Assembly: GCA_018263005.1 (NCBI GenBank)
Contig: JADFDH010000001.1
Coordinates: 372,001-436,000 of the forward strand
DNA: 64,000 nucleotides
Origin: Methanobacterium sp.
GTDB lineage: Archaea > Methanobacteriota > Methanobacteria > Methanobacteriales > Methanobacteriaceae
Direction of reading: 5' to 3'
The number at the start of each line of letters is the position of its first letter. Position 1 is the first letter of the stretch. The position numbers were made by a program, and so were the translations under genes. The notes beneath the pieces are model-generated. The model saw nothing but the letters and a program-made list of their open reading frames with translations, did no database searches and was not told the DNA's origin. Of this stretch, positions 52,816 through 62,692 are shown piece after piece.

Positions 52816-53069
52816 ATTAGATCAATCCTGGCATTTAATTAATTAAGATCAAAGTTAAACATTAAAATTCATAGAGCTACGTATAAAAATAAACTTAATA
52901 AATCATCAAATGGGATGATTAGATTCATTATTTCAATTTCTTATTCAATTGTTTTATAATATATTATCGGTGAATTTATATAATACTTCAAGGTATGGAT
53001 AATATATATCTATTTTTTTGATTTTCATAATAATATAATATTGATACTATTTTTACAAGAGGATAAGAA
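52816..53069. promoter_or_regulatory. Divergent uvrC / uvrBA promoter region
   Basis: 254 AT-rich bases between the divergent repair genes. On the plus strand TTTATATAA (52976-52984) is the best TATA box, which would give a leader of about 60 to 70 bases for uvrB. ATAATATAATA at 53029-53040 is a second candidate closer to the start. On the minus strand, TTTTAATTAATT-like sequence near 52840-52865 may serve uvrC. No clear palindromic damage-response operator was noticed. Confidence 0.4.
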
Positions 53070-55028
53070 ATGAGTAAATTCAGGCTTGTATCAGATTATA
53101 AACCTTTAGGAGACCAACCTAAGGCTATAAAATCTCTATCAGAAGGTATTAAAAAGGGTTTTAAGCATCAGACCCTATTGGGAGTAACCGGCTCAGGTAA
53201 GACATTTACCATGGCCAATGTTATTAGGGATGTTCAAAAACCAACCCTGGTCATGTCTCATAACAAGACACTGGCAGCCCAGCTTTATGAGGAGTTTAAA
53301 GAGTTATTCCCAGATAATGCTGTGGAATACTTTGTAAGTTACTATGATTACTATCAACCAGAAGCCTATATACCCCAATCAGACACCTACATAGATAAAG
53401 AAGCCTCCATTAACGATGAAATAGACATGATGCGACATTCCACCACCCAATCATTACTATCTCGAGATGATGTCATAGTAGTCTCCAGTGTATCCTGTAT
53501 CTATGGTATAGGATCACCAGAAGACTACAGTGGTCAGGTCCTCTCAATCAGCGTAGGGGATAACATAGACCGGGAGGCAATATTAACCGATCTGGTTAAG
53601 ATGCAGTATGAAAGAAACGATATAGACTTCGGCAGGGGAACTTTCAGAGTGAGGGGAGATGTAATCGATGTATATCCAGCTCATGGAAAAGTAGCACTAA
53701 GACTGGAACTATTCGGCGATGAAATAGAAGCCATATCCACCATAGACCCACTACAAAGAACACACCGCAGAAGCATGGACCGAATCGCCATATTTCCCGC
53801 CAAACACTTCGTTATAGCTGATGAAAAACTAAATAAGGCTTTGAATGATATAGCCGAAGAATTAGAAGAAAGATTAACCATTTTAAACTCACAGAACAAA
53901 CTAGTGGAAGCCCAAAGGTTAGAGCAGCGAACCAAATATGATATGGAGATGCTTAAGGAGATGGGCTATTGTCCCGGAATAGAAAACTATTCCATGCACC
54001 TTTCTGGTAGAAAATGGGGGGAAACACCCTATACACTGCTAAAATATTTCCCAGAAGATTATTTAACCATAATAGATGAATCACACGTTACAGTACCCCA
54101 AATAGGGGGAATGTATGCTGGGGATAAAGCCCGAAAAGATAGTCTGGTTGATTACGGTTTCAGACTACCCTCTGCCCGGGAGAACCGTCCATTGAACTTC
54201 TCGGAATTTGAAAACCTGCAGAATCAGGTTATCTACGTGTCAGCAACACCGGCCAACTATGAGCTGGAGTTAAGCCAACAGATAGTGGAACAGATAATCA
54301 GACCCACAGGACTGGTGGACCCGGAGATACAATTACACCCTGTCCAGGGACAGGTAGAGCATCTACTGGGAGAGATCAACAAGAAAGTAGGGGAAAATCA
54401 GAGAGTACTGGTAACCACACTAACAAAACGAATGGCCGAAGACCTGACTGATTACTATGCTCGCATGGGGATGAAGGTGCGTTACCTGCACTCCGAAATC
54501 AGCACCCTGGAGAGAATAGATATAATAGACGACCTAAGAAGAGGTGAATTCGACTGTCTGGTGGGTGTAAACCTTCTAAGAGAGGGATTGGACCTTCCCG
54601 AGGTGGGGCTAGTAGGAATCCTTGACGCGGATAAAGAAGGGTTCCTTCGATCAGAACAATCACTGATCCAGACCATCGGAAGGGCCGCTAGAAATGTCGA
54701 AGGACAGGTTGTGATCTACGCGGATAAGATCACTTCGTCAATACGCCGAGCGGTGGATACAACCAACAGAAGAAGAAATTTACAGATGGAATATAACAAG
54801 GAGCATAATATAATCCCAAAAAGCACGGTGCGATCATTAAAGGAAAAAACAGATAAAAAAGACGTTATAATGCGAGATGATCTCAAAACCATGCCCCGGG
54901 ATGAACTACGATTATTAATAAAAGATTTAAGAAAAGATATGAAGAAAGCTGCCCAAAGATTGGACTTTGAAGAAGCAGCTAAGATCAGGGATAAGATACT
55001 GATTTTTGAGGAGCAAATAGATGAATAA
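53070..55028 (+). CDS. uvrB: Excinuclease ABC subunit B
   Basis: 652 residues. Helicase-like domain 1a with Walker A GVTGSGKTFTMANVI and LVMSHNKTLAAQLYEEFKEL, the beta-hairpin FVSYYDYYQPEAYIPQSDTY, DESHVTVPQIGGMYAGD as the DEXH box, VTTLTKRMAEDLTDYYARMG and LREGLDLPEVGLVGILDADK in the second motor domain, QTIGRAARN as motif VI, and a C-terminal UVR motif (AQRLDFEEAAKIRDKILIFE) that contacts UvrC. It verifies damage after loading by UvrA. GGAT/GAGGATAAG precedes the ATG. The end overlaps uvrA. Confidence 0.97.
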   Translation: MSKFRLVSDYKPLGDQPKAIKSLSEGIKKGFKHQTLLGVTGSGKTFTMANVIRDVQKPTLVMSHNKTLAAQLYEEFKELFPDNAVEYFVSYYDYYQPEAYIPQSDTYIDKEASINDEIDMMRHSTTQSLLSRDDVIVVSSVSCIYGIGSPEDYSGQVLSISVGDNIDREAILTDLVKMQYERNDIDFGRGTFRVRGDVIDVYPAHGKVALRLELFGDEIEAISTIDPLQRTHRRSMDRIAIFPAKHFVIADEKLNKALNDIAEELEERLTILNSQNKLVEAQRLEQRTKYDMEMLKEMGYCPGIENYSMHLSGRKWGETPYTLLKYFPEDYLTIIDESHVTVPQIGGMYAGDKARKDSLVDYGFRLPSARENRPLNFSEFENLQNQVIYVSATPANYELELSQQIVEQIIRPTGLVDPEIQLHPVQGQVEHLLGEINKKVGENQRVLVTTLTKRMAEDLTDYYARMGMKVRYLHSEISTLERIDIIDDLRRGEFDCLVGVNLLREGLDLPEVGLVGILDADKEGFLRSEQSLIQTIGRAARNVEGQVVIYADKITSSIRRAVDTTNRRRNLQMEYNKEHNIIPKSTVRSLKEKTDKKDVIMRDDLKTMPRDELRLLIKDLRKDMKKAAQRLDFEEAAKIRDKILIFEEQIDE

Positions 55029-57927
55029 TAAGAAGGAAAGTATTATAATAAAGGGAGCCCGGGAACACAACCTAAAAAACATAGATATAAAGATACCCCG
55101 GGACCAGATGGTGGTTATTACCGGTATAAGCGGTTCAGGCAAGTCCTCCCTGGCATTCGACACAATTTATGCTGAAGGACAGAGACGTTACGTTGAATCA
55201 TTATCCGCATACGCCCGACAATTTTTAGGGCAGATGAAAAAACCAGAAGTGGATTACATAGAAGGACTCTCACCAGCCATATCCATCGACCAGAAAACCA
55301 CCAGAATGAATCCCAGATCAACTGTAGGAACGGTTACAGAAATATATGATTATCTAAGATTATTATTCGCACGAATCGGAATACCCCACTGTCACCAGTG
55401 TGGAAGAGAAATCAGCCAGCAAACACCGGGTCAAATAGTGGATAGCATCCTTCAAGAGAAAGAAGGAACAAAAATACAGATTTTAGCCCCTCTGGTGCGC
55501 GATAGAAAAGGAGAACACCAGAAAATATTCGAGAACCTGCGCAACCAGGGATTCGTCCGGGTGAGGGTGGATGGAGAAACTAAAAGTCTGGAAGACGAAA
55601 TTAAACTGGAAAAAAACTTCAAACACAGTATAGAAGTATCTGTGGATCGTCTTAAAATCAGATATGACAGGGACTTCGAAGCCAGACTCGCAGATTCTGT
55701 AGAAACTGCTCTGGAATTAGGTGATGGACTTTTAATAGTGGTTTATGGCTCTGAAGATGTTATAAATGAGCGAGTTTATAGTGAGGATTTCGCCTGCACA
55801 GTGTGCGGTATTAATTTCGAAGAAATCAGCCCCCGAATGTTCTCTTTTAATAATCCCCACGGGGCCTGTCCAGAATGTAACGGATTAGGTAGTAAGCTTG
55901 AAATAGATGCTGATCTAGTGGTGCCAGACACTGGTCTATCATTAAATGAGGGAGCAATTCTACCCTGGAGCAAATCCAAACACAGGGAAAGCTATTATGG
56001 GCAGATGTTAAGGGCAATTTCAGATTATTACCAGTTCAGTATGGACACACCATTCAGGGAACTATCCAAAAAACATCAGGATATTATTCTCTACGGATCC
56101 CCTGATAAAATAGAATTCGTATTCCAGAGAAAAAACAGGTTGCACCGAGTTAAAAGATATTTTGAAGGAGTAATAAGTCGTATGGAACGAATCTATATGG
56201 AGACCAAATCCAATTACATGCGCCATTACATGGGACAGTTCATGAGTGATCGTAAATGTCCGGTCTGTTCTGGAACCAGATTAAGACCGGAAAGCCGTGC
56301 TGTAACCGTAGGTGATAAGTCCATAGCAGAAGTAGTTGAACTGCCCATAAAAGAATCATATAACTTCTTCCAGGATCTAACCCTCAATGAACGAGAGCAG
56401 TACATAGCTCATGAAGTCCTAAAAGAGATAAAAGAACGTTTAAGATTTTTAAAAGATGTGGGATTGGATTACATCACCATGGATCGTTCATCAGGCAGCT
56501 TATCAGGTGGTGAAGCACAGCGTATTCGTCTGGCCACTCAGATAGGATCAGGACTGGTGGGAGTATTATACATACTGGACGAGCCCAGTATCGGACTGCA
56601 CCAGAGAGATAACGCCCGTTTAATCGGAACCCTAAAAAAATTACGGGACATAGGAAACACCCTAATTGTAGTGGAACATGATGAAGAAACCATAGTCTCA
56701 GCAGACCATGTTATTGATATCGGGCCAGGGGCTGGAGAGCATGGAGGACGCATAATATCAGCAGGAACACCCCAGGAAATAGCTGTGGATCCAGACTCAA
56801 TCACCGGCAAATACCTATCCCGACTAGAAACCATCCCCATACCCTCAAAAAGAACACAATTCAATGATTATTTAACGGTTAAAGGGGCTCAGGAACATAA
56901 CCTGCAAAACATAGATGTTGAATTCCCCCTGGGAGTGTTCACCTGTATTACTGGTGTTTCTGGATCAGGTAAAAGCACGTTAATAAACGATGTACTGTAT
57001 AAAGGATTATATGGTGTTTTAAACCATAAACACACCAATCCAGGCAAGCACCAGGCCATTGAGGGTATTGAAAAAATTGATAAGGCCATCATAATCGACC
57101 AATCTCCCATAGGACGAACTCCCCGTTCCAACTCGGCCACTTATACCGGGGTGTTCACCTATATCCGGGAGATCTTCGCCCAAACACCCACCGCAAATAA
57201 AAGAGGATACAAACCAGGAAGATTTAGTTTCAACGTAAAAGGGGGTCGTTGTGAGGCTTGTACTGGTGATGGGATAATAAAAATAGAGATGCATTTCCTG
57301 GCAGATGTTTATGTGCCTTGTGAGGTGTGTAACGGCAAAAGATACAACAAAGAAACATTGGAAGTTCGCTATAAAGGTAAAAATATTGCGGAAGTCCTGG
57401 ATATGACGGTTGAAGAAGCGTTGGAGTTCTTTGAAAACATCCCCCGGATCAAGAAGAAGTTACAGACCCTGGACGATGTGGGATTGGGATATATAAAACT
57501 GGGACAGCCAGCCACCACACTATCCGGTGGGGAGGCGCAAAGGGTTAAACTGGCTAAGGAGCTCAGCAGGCAGAGCACTGGAAAAACCATTTATATCCTC
57601 GACGAACCAACCACTGGTCTGCACTTTGCCGATATCAAAAAACTATTGAAAGTACTGGAAAGATTGAGAGATACTGGAAACACCATCATCGTGATAGAAC
57701 ATAATCTGGATGTAATAAAAACAGCAGATCACATAATAGATCTGGGTCCTGAAGGCGGGGATGAAGGTGGAAATGTCATAGCTCAGGGTACACCAGAAAA
57801 TATAGCATTAAGTGGCACTTATACAGGAAAATATTTAAAAACAGTTTTAGACGAGGATAAACAATTAAATAACTCTGAAACTGATGAACAAGCTATTACT
57901 GGTGAATCAGGTAATGAAGATAAATAA
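55021..57927 (+). CDS. uvrA: Excinuclease ABC subunit A
   Basis: 968 residues with two ABC ATPase modules. First Walker A VITGISGSGKSSLAFDTIYA near residue 35, and signature SGSLSGGEAQRIRLATQIGS near 490 with ILDEPSIGLHQRDN. Second Walker A CITGVSGSGKSTLINDVLYK near 645, and signature ATTLSGGEAQRVKLAKEL near 835 with ILDEPTTGLHFAD. Zinc knuckles in CHQCGREI, CTVC...CPEC, CPVCSG and CEACTGDG...CEVCNGKR. Damage sensor of nucleotide excision repair. The ATG overlaps the uvrB stop by eight bases, with GGAG in the uvrB end, so both are translated together. Confidence 0.97.
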   Translation: MNNKKESIIIKGAREHNLKNIDIKIPRDQMVVITGISGSGKSSLAFDTIYAEGQRRYVESLSAYARQFLGQMKKPEVDYIEGLSPAISIDQKTTRMNPRSTVGTVTEIYDYLRLLFARIGIPHCHQCGREISQQTPGQIVDSILQEKEGTKIQILAPLVRDRKGEHQKIFENLRNQGFVRVRVDGETKSLEDEIKLEKNFKHSIEVSVDRLKIRYDRDFEARLADSVETALELGDGLLIVVYGSEDVINERVYSEDFACTVCGINFEEISPRMFSFNNPHGACPECNGLGSKLEIDADLVVPDTGLSLNEGAILPWSKSKHRESYYGQMLRAISDYYQFSMDTPFRELSKKHQDIILYGSPDKIEFVFQRKNRLHRVKRYFEGVISRMERIYMETKSNYMRHYMGQFMSDRKCPVCSGTRLRPESRAVTVGDKSIAEVVELPIKESYNFFQDLTLNEREQYIAHEVLKEIKERLRFLKDVGLDYITMDRSSGSLSGGEAQRIRLATQIGSGLVGVLYILDEPSIGLHQRDNARLIGTLKKLRDIGNTLIVVEHDEETIVSADHVIDIGPGAGEHGGRIISAGTPQEIAVDPDSITGKYLSRLETIPIPSKRTQFNDYLTVKGAQEHNLQNIDVEFPLGVFTCITGVSGSGKSTLINDVLYKGLYGVLNHKHTNPGKHQAIEGIEKIDKAIIIDQSPIGRTPRSNSATYTGVFTYIREIFAQTPTANKRGYKPGRFSFNVKGGRCEACTGDGIIKIEMHFLADVYVPCEVCNGKRYNKETLEVRYKGKNIAEVLDMTVEEALEFFENIPRIKKKLQTLDDVGLGYIKLGQPATTLSGGEAQRVKLAKELSRQSTGKTIYILDEPTTGLHFADIKKLLKVLERLRDTGNTIIVIEHNLDVIKTADHIIDLGPEGGDEGGNVIAQGTPENIALSGTYTGKYLKTVLDEDKQLNNSETDEQAITGESGNEDK

Positions 57928-58166
57928 TATCTATTTTTTGTCAATTTTTTTTAAATAAATTTTAATTTATACTCTTACTAGGTAAAAATGATATAATTTA
58001 AATCATAGTATAAGCTTACTTTTCTATATTCTAGACTGTTAAAATTTAAGAAGATATCCATATCTAAGGGTTTGAATTTGGAGATCTAGATTTGATGATA
58101 AATTCCAAATGATATTAAATAAAAAAAATGTTAATGTGAATCTTAAATTTATTTTTCGGGGGAGGA
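57928..58166. terminator. Gap after uvrA with oligo-T terminator
   Basis: T-runs at 57932-57953 (ATTTTTTG, AATTTTTTTTAAAT) follow the uvrA stop and fit a terminator. The remaining AT-rich sequence has no coding frame; its end carries the GGGGGAGGA ribosome site of the next gene. Confidence 0.5.
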
Positions 58167-59084
58167 ATGGTGGTTGGCAAAACTGATGTTTATATTATTA
58201 ATACTAACCAGAGATCTGAGGCAATTCATAGTTTACTGGAGAAGTTTAACTTAGATGAATTTTCAGGGAAAAATGTTGCTATAAAGGCTAATTTTAACAG
58301 TGCGGATCCTTACCCTGCATCTACACATCTAGAAACCCTGAAGTCCCTGACGGATGATCTACAGAAAGCTGGGGCATCGGGAATAGTTCTGGCGGAGCGC
58401 AGTGGTATGGGAAATACCAGGGAAGTGCTGGAGAAGCGGGGAGTATTCAGTTTAGCTGATAAATTAGATTTTAAAGTTGTAGTCCTTGATGAAGTGGATA
58501 GGGAGGACTGGTTTAAAATAGATGGACGTGATAATCACTGGTTGCGCGGTTTCTATATTTCTAGAATATTCCTGGAAGCAGATAAGGTGGTGCAGACCTG
58601 TTGTCTTAAAACACATAGATTCGGAGGTCATTTCACCCTATCGCTAAAAAATTCAGTGGGACTGGTTGCTAAAAAACTACCGGGAAGTATTTATAATTAT
58701 ATGAATGAACTACACCTCTCTCCTTATCAGAGAAAGATGATTGCTGAGATAAATCAACATTATCCTGTAGATCTCATTTTAATGGACGCGATAAATGCAT
58801 TTATTAATAAAGGACCTGAAAGGGGCGATATTGTTGAACCTAATCTTTTAATAGCATCTAAGGATAGAGTTGCTATAGATGCAGTGGGTGTTGCCCTGTT
58901 AAGGCACTATGGCACTACCCGTAACGTATCTTCAGGTTCAATTTTCAAGCAAGAACAGATACGAAGAGCGGTGGAGATAGGTATCGGGGTGAAATCTGCC
59001 GAAGAGATCAATCTGATACCTCTTGATGAGGCAAGCCGGGACATCACAGCCGATATAGTTAGTATACTGGAGAATCAGGGGTAG
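58167..59084 (+). CDS. DUF362 domain protein
   Basis: 305 residues of the DUF362 type. FSGKNVAIKANFNSADPYPA at the start, STHLETLKSLTDDLQKAGAS, then IVLAERSGMGNTREVLEKRG, KVVQTCCLKTHRFGGHFTLS with the CLKTH motif, and DLILMDAINAFINKGPERGD and VAIDAVGVALLRHYG in the second half. Some family members bind Fe-S clusters through extra ferredoxin motifs, but none are present here. Function unsettled. Strong GGGGGAGGA site. Confidence 0.87.
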   Translation: MVVGKTDVYIINTNQRSEAIHSLLEKFNLDEFSGKNVAIKANFNSADPYPASTHLETLKSLTDDLQKAGASGIVLAERSGMGNTREVLEKRGVFSLADKLDFKVVVLDEVDREDWFKIDGRDNHWLRGFYISRIFLEADKVVQTCCLKTHRFGGHFTLSLKNSVGLVAKKLPGSIYNYMNELHLSPYQRKMIAEINQHYPVDLILMDAINAFINKGPERGDIVEPNLLIASKDRVAIDAVGVALLRHYGTTRNVSSGSIFKQEQIRRAVEIGIGVKSAEEINLIPLDEASRDITADIVSILENQG

Positions 59085-59347
59085 ATTAGGGTTTCAGAGT
59101 AAGATTATGCCATGAAAATGATGCTATCTTAAATATTAGTTAAAATATAAATTAATAGTAGAATTAAAATTAATATATTATTAATATTCCTTATTCCTCA
59201 GTAATGGAGATTAGATTAAAAAAAGTATCGAAAATTAATTACAAATTATTCCTAAATAGAATTACTTTTTTTTATTTTAATGGAATAAAACCATTTAAAT
59301 AATAGTGCAATAATTATTATGGAATGAAAACTATTTGGTGAATTTAA

Positions 59348-60277
59348 TTGAGCCTTATAATCTGTTACATAGGAAATCGTGGAAGCATTATCATAGGAGA
59401 TAAAAGGAGAATAGGTTTCTTTGGAAATGAGAAGAAAAGGGAGATATTAGAGGATGAACTCTACACTGGTTCAATAAAGACCAGGGAATCCTTACTTAAA
59501 CGGGCCGAAGAGCTATCCATAACTCTGAAAATAACTGACGACACTACGAAGGTAAGGGAAATAGGAGAAGTAGTGGTAGGTGAAGTTAAAAATTCCACCA
59601 CATTTGAGACCAAGAGAAAAAGAATATACGGGACCACCGGGAGTTATAGCCTATTAGAACTTTCCGGATCCACCATCAAGAAAATGGAAAGTGGAAGCAC
59701 ATCTATCGTGGTTTTTGGAAATAAATCAACCAAAGAAATTGCTAATCAAGTATTGAAGGATAACTGGAAAAAGAAGATAAATCTAAGGGAAATTGGGGAA
59801 ATATTTAAAAAGGCCATGGAAGAAGTGGCTAAAAACACACCATCGGTAAGCCCGGGATATGATTTAATTATAAAACATCCCAGATTAAATAAAAACCAAT
59901 CAAGGGAACTACTGAGAAGTACCATAATTCAGGATGTTAAGGATCTGGAGAAATGGCGTGGAGAATTAAAAGAGAAGATGATCAAAGCGGCCAAAGGGAT
60001 TGAAATGTCCACCAAGATCCTGGAAGACGGCCTGGTAGGTAAGATCCAAAACATCCAAGGTAATGAAGTCGAAATAATCCTGGCTGAAGGGATAGAAGCA
60101 CTTGATTTAGACTGGAATCCGATAGCTAAACCTGGTGAACTGGTATCCATGGAAGTAGAAGATTCAAAGTCAGTATCCGTGGGTGATATGGTGGTGGTTA
60201 AGGATGAAAACCTGCAAATCATGCCCAGCAAAACAAATTTAATATGTGATGTAATCTTATGTAAAGCAGATAAATAA
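59348..60277 (+). CDS. DUF2121-like protein with an N-terminal proteasome-like stretch
   Basis: 309 residues from a TTG, with GGTGAATTTAA as ribosome site. The N-terminus LIICYIGNRGSIIIGDKRRI and the later RIYGTTGSYSLLELSG recall the strand pattern of Ntn hydrolases of the proteasome/HslV type, but there is no N-terminal catalytic Thr or Ser. The middle is helical and charged (DVKDLEKWRGELKEKMIKAA); the C-terminal 80 residues are beta-rich (KIQNIQGNEVEIILAEGIEA; VSVGDMVVVKDENLQIM). From memory this is the methanogen DUF2121 family. A 263-base AT-rich gap without a gene precedes it. Confidence 0.75.
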   Translation: MSLIICYIGNRGSIIIGDKRRIGFFGNEKKREILEDELYTGSIKTRESLLKRAEELSITLKITDDTTKVREIGEVVVGEVKNSTTFETKRKRIYGTTGSYSLLELSGSTIKKMESGSTSIVVFGNKSTKEIANQVLKDNWKKKINLREIGEIFKKAMEEVAKNTPSVSPGYDLIIKHPRLNKNQSRELLRSTIIQDVKDLEKWRGELKEKMIKAAKGIEMSTKILEDGLVGKIQNIQGNEVEIILAEGIEALDLDWNPIAKPGELVSMEVEDSKSVSVGDMVVVKDENLQIMPSKTNLICDVILCKADK

Positions 60278-60300
60278 ATTTATAAATAATATAGGTGAAC

Positions 60301-60312
60301 TTTTTTTTTCTT
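60301..60312 (+). terminator. Oligo-T terminator after the DUF2121-like gene
   Basis: Nine consecutive T on the coding strand 23 bases after the stop codon, followed by CTTAATTAAAT. A typical archaeal terminator signal. Confidence 0.55.
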
Positions 60313-60423
60313 AATTAAATACTGAATAATATTAATAAGATTAATAAATATCATTCATCAGAACAAATACCAAGATGATAGATTAGTATGAATGCTTTTA
60401 AACAAATTATAAAAGGCTGATAA

Positions 60424-61224
60424 ATGAAATTAACATTTTTAGGAAGTGGCGGGGGACGTTTCGCTACAATAACTCAAAAGAGGATGACCGGCGGATTTAG
60501 AATAGATAATATAGATGGTAAGAATCTCCATATCGATCCTGGACCGGGAGCTCTGGTAAGGACTTACCAATTTGGTTTGAATCCCTTAAGGTTAAACGGA
60601 GTTCTAGTCTCTCACAGTCACACTGACCATTATTCTGATGCTGAGGTGTTAATAGAGGCCATGACCCGGGGGATGACCAGGAAAAAAGGTTTCCTAATAG
60701 GAGGTAAAAGTGTTATAGAAGGATACGAAAGATGGGGTCCCTGTATATCACATTATCATCAAAGTATCCCCCACGTTAACTCTTTAAAGGCGGGTGAATC
60801 AGTTAAAATGGGTAAATTAATGATTACCGCCACCAACACCAAGCATGGTGACCCTATGACGGTGGGGTTCAAGTTCAAAGTGGATGATTTCATCATATCC
60901 TATACCTCAGACACAGGTTACATACCTGAATTAGCTAAGGAACATAAAGATGCTGATGTACTTATAGCCAGTGTGATCAGACCGGGTGATGACCGTTTAC
61001 ACGGACATCTCTGTACAGATGATTTCGCCCGGCTGGTGGAGGAAATAAACCCGAAACTTGGTATAATGACCCATTTAGGTATGAAATTAATTATGAACAA
61101 CCCAGATAAGGAAGCAGAAAAAGTGAGAGAAAATACAGGAATACAGATAATAGCAGCTTATGATGGTATGAAAATAGATCTCAACGATTTTAGACCTAAA
61201 CAACAAACATTAGATGAATTTTAG
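60424..61224 (+). CDS. Metallo-beta-lactamase-fold hydrolase
   Basis: 266 residues. LTFLGSGGGRFATITQKRMT is the usual opening strand and loop, LHIDPGPGALVRT the second strand, LVSHSHTDHYSDAEVLIEAM the zinc-binding HxHxDH box near residue 60, then NTKHGDPMTVGFKF, SYTSDTGYIPELA with the bridging Asp, and IMTHLGMKL as the last His. It resembles the RNase Z/arylsulfatase-like branch but lacks obvious tRNA-binding features. Substrate unknown. The tRNA-Thr gene begins 20 bases after it on the same strand and may share its transcript. Confidence 0.88.
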   Translation: MKLTFLGSGGGRFATITQKRMTGGFRIDNIDGKNLHIDPGPGALVRTYQFGLNPLRLNGVLVSHSHTDHYSDAEVLIEAMTRGMTRKKGFLIGGKSVIEGYERWGPCISHYHQSIPHVNSLKAGESVKMGKLMITATNTKHGDPMTVGFKFKVDDFIISYTSDTGYIPELAKEHKDADVLIASVIRPGDDRLHGHLCTDDFARLVEEINPKLGIMTHLGMKLIMNNPDKEAEKVRENTGIQIIAAYDGMKIDLNDFRPKQQTLDEF

Positions 61225-61244
61225 ATAAAATTATTATATACAAT

Positions 61245-61318
61245 GCCTCGGTGGCTTAGTCCGGAATAGCGCGGGATTCGTAATCCTGAGGTCGCGGGTT
61301 CAATTCCCGCCCGAGGCT
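61245..61318 (+). tRNA. tRNA-Thr, anticodon CGT
   Basis: A full cloverleaf folds by hand: acceptor GCCTCGG/CCGAGGC, D arm GCTT...GCGC region, anticodon stem CGGGA/TCCTG (one G-T pair) with loop TTCGTAA giving anticodon CGT (reads ACG), five-base variable loop, and T stem GCGGG/CCCGC with loop TTCAATT. Discriminator T. No intron, no encoded CCA. Confidence 0.96.
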
Positions 61319-61331
61319 TTATAAATATTTT

Positions 61332-61487
61332 TTAATCCATCTCTCTTATCTCATCAACCACGAACTTCCCACCACAAGGACATTCATCTATAAGATCTCC
61401 CAGTTCATAGGGTGGAACATCACTTTCCACTTCCATGGTCATCTCTTCGTCACAGGAATTACAACGGGCTATAATAAACCATTCCAT
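61332..61487 (-). CDS. 51-residue zinc-ribbon-like protein
   Basis: A short gene read on the minus strand: ATG at 61487, stop at 61332. Product begins MEWFIIARCNSCDEEMTMEV and ends with DECPCGGKFVVDEIREMD. CNSC and CPC/CGG pairs about 25 residues apart make a likely zinc ribbon. GGAGGATAAT seven bases ahead of the ATG is an excellent ribosome site. It lies between tRNA-Thr and aroC. Small zinc-ribbon proteins of this kind may bind RNA polymerase or nucleic acid; the role is unknown. Confidence 0.85.
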   Translation of the reverse strand: MEWFIIARCNSCDEEMTMEVESDVPPYELGDLIDECPCGGKFVVDEIREMD

Positions 61488-61576
61488 AATATTATCCTCC
61501 TTAAATTATCCGATCAATATTTATAATATCATTGTTCTGATTATAATCACTTATTGATGTTTAAATCCTATTTTTT

Positions 61577-62692
61577 TCACGGATTGTTTTCCAAATTTTC
61601 TACAGTAGAAGGATGGATGAATCCACCCTGAAGCAGATGATCGACCAACACCATGGCCACCGCTGCTTCAGCCACCGCAGTAACCCGCGGACAGATGCAG
61701 GGGTCATGCCTGCCCTCAATTTCTATCTCCACATCATCAATATTCCCCATATCAACAGTTTTCTGTACCTGTGAAATTGATGGGGTGGGTTTAACTGCTA
61801 TTCTAACAACCAGGGGCATTCCATTGGATATTCCGCCCAGTATACCTCCTGATTGGTTGGTGGTTGTTTTTATCTTACCATCTGCTGCTACATAGAATTC
61901 ATCATTAGATCCGTATCCTGTGAGATGGGCCGCCTCAAAACCAGCTCCGATCTCCACACCCTTAACAGATCCAATGGCCATCATGGCCTTTGCCAAGTCA
62001 GCATCTAACTTATCAAAAACAGGTTCTCCTAATCCAATTGGAACATTCAATGCCACAGTCTCCACCACACCGCCAATGGAATCTCCTTTAGACTTCATTT
62101 CCAGGATTAGTTTCTCCATTTTCTGGGCGGCTTTATGATCAGCACATCTAATTGGGTTATTCCTTATTTTAGATTCGATCTGATTAATGTTAACTGTATC
62201 TGCCTTTATATCTCCTATCTGGGTGACATGGGCTACTACATTTATTTTAAGAAGTTCAAGTATCTTCCGAGCCACGGCACCACCTATTACATGGCCAATG
62301 GTGACTCTGCCACTGCCCCTTCCACCGCCCCGGTAATCATATCTATTATATTTGCTTTTCCATGTGAAATCTCCATGTCCTGGTCGGGGGGTGTTCTTCA
62401 GCTCTTCGTAGGCTGATGAATCGAATTCACGGTTGTAAACCACAGCTGCAATGGGAGTACCATCTGTACTTCCTTTAAATATCCCTGATAATATCTGGAC
62501 CTGGTCTTGTTCACCACGGGAGGTGGTTACATCACTGGTTCCAGGTCTCCTTTTATTCAGTTCTATTTGAATATCTTCTCTTTCCAGCTTTATCCCTGCC
62601 GGACAGCCGTCAATGACAGCTCCCAGGGCCACTCCATGACTTGATCCAAAGGTGGTGACCTTGAATATTTTTCCAGTAGTGTTTCCTGACAT
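61577..62692 (-). CDS. aroC: Chorismate synthase
   Basis: 371 residues. The family signatures are GSSHGVALGAVIDGCPAGI at the start (first conserved His), RGGGRGSGRVTIGHVIGGAV in the middle, and GRHDPCICPRVTAVAEAAVA near residue 335. TSDVTTSRGEQDQVQILSG and NQSGGILGGISNGMPLVVR are also typical. It converts EPSP to chorismate using reduced FMN, the last common step to aromatic amino acids. The small zinc-ribbon gene follows 89 bases downstream on the same strand. Confidence 0.97.
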   Translation of the reverse strand: MSGNTTGKIFKVTTFGSSHGVALGAVIDGCPAGIKLEREDIQIELNKRRPGTSDVTTSRGEQDQVQILSGIFKGSTDGTPIAAVVYNREFDSSAYEELKNTPRPGHGDFTWKSKYNRYDYRGGGRGSGRVTIGHVIGGAVARKILELLKINVVAHVTQIGDIKADTVNINQIESKIRNNPIRCADHKAAQKMEKLILEMKSKGDSIGGVVETVALNVPIGLGEPVFDKLDADLAKAMMAIGSVKGVEIGAGFEAAHLTGYGSNDEFYVAADGKIKTTTNQSGGILGGISNGMPLVVRIAVKPTPSISQVQKTVDMGNIDDVEIEIEGRHDPCICPRVTAVAEAAVAMVLVDHLLQGGFIHPSTVENLENNP

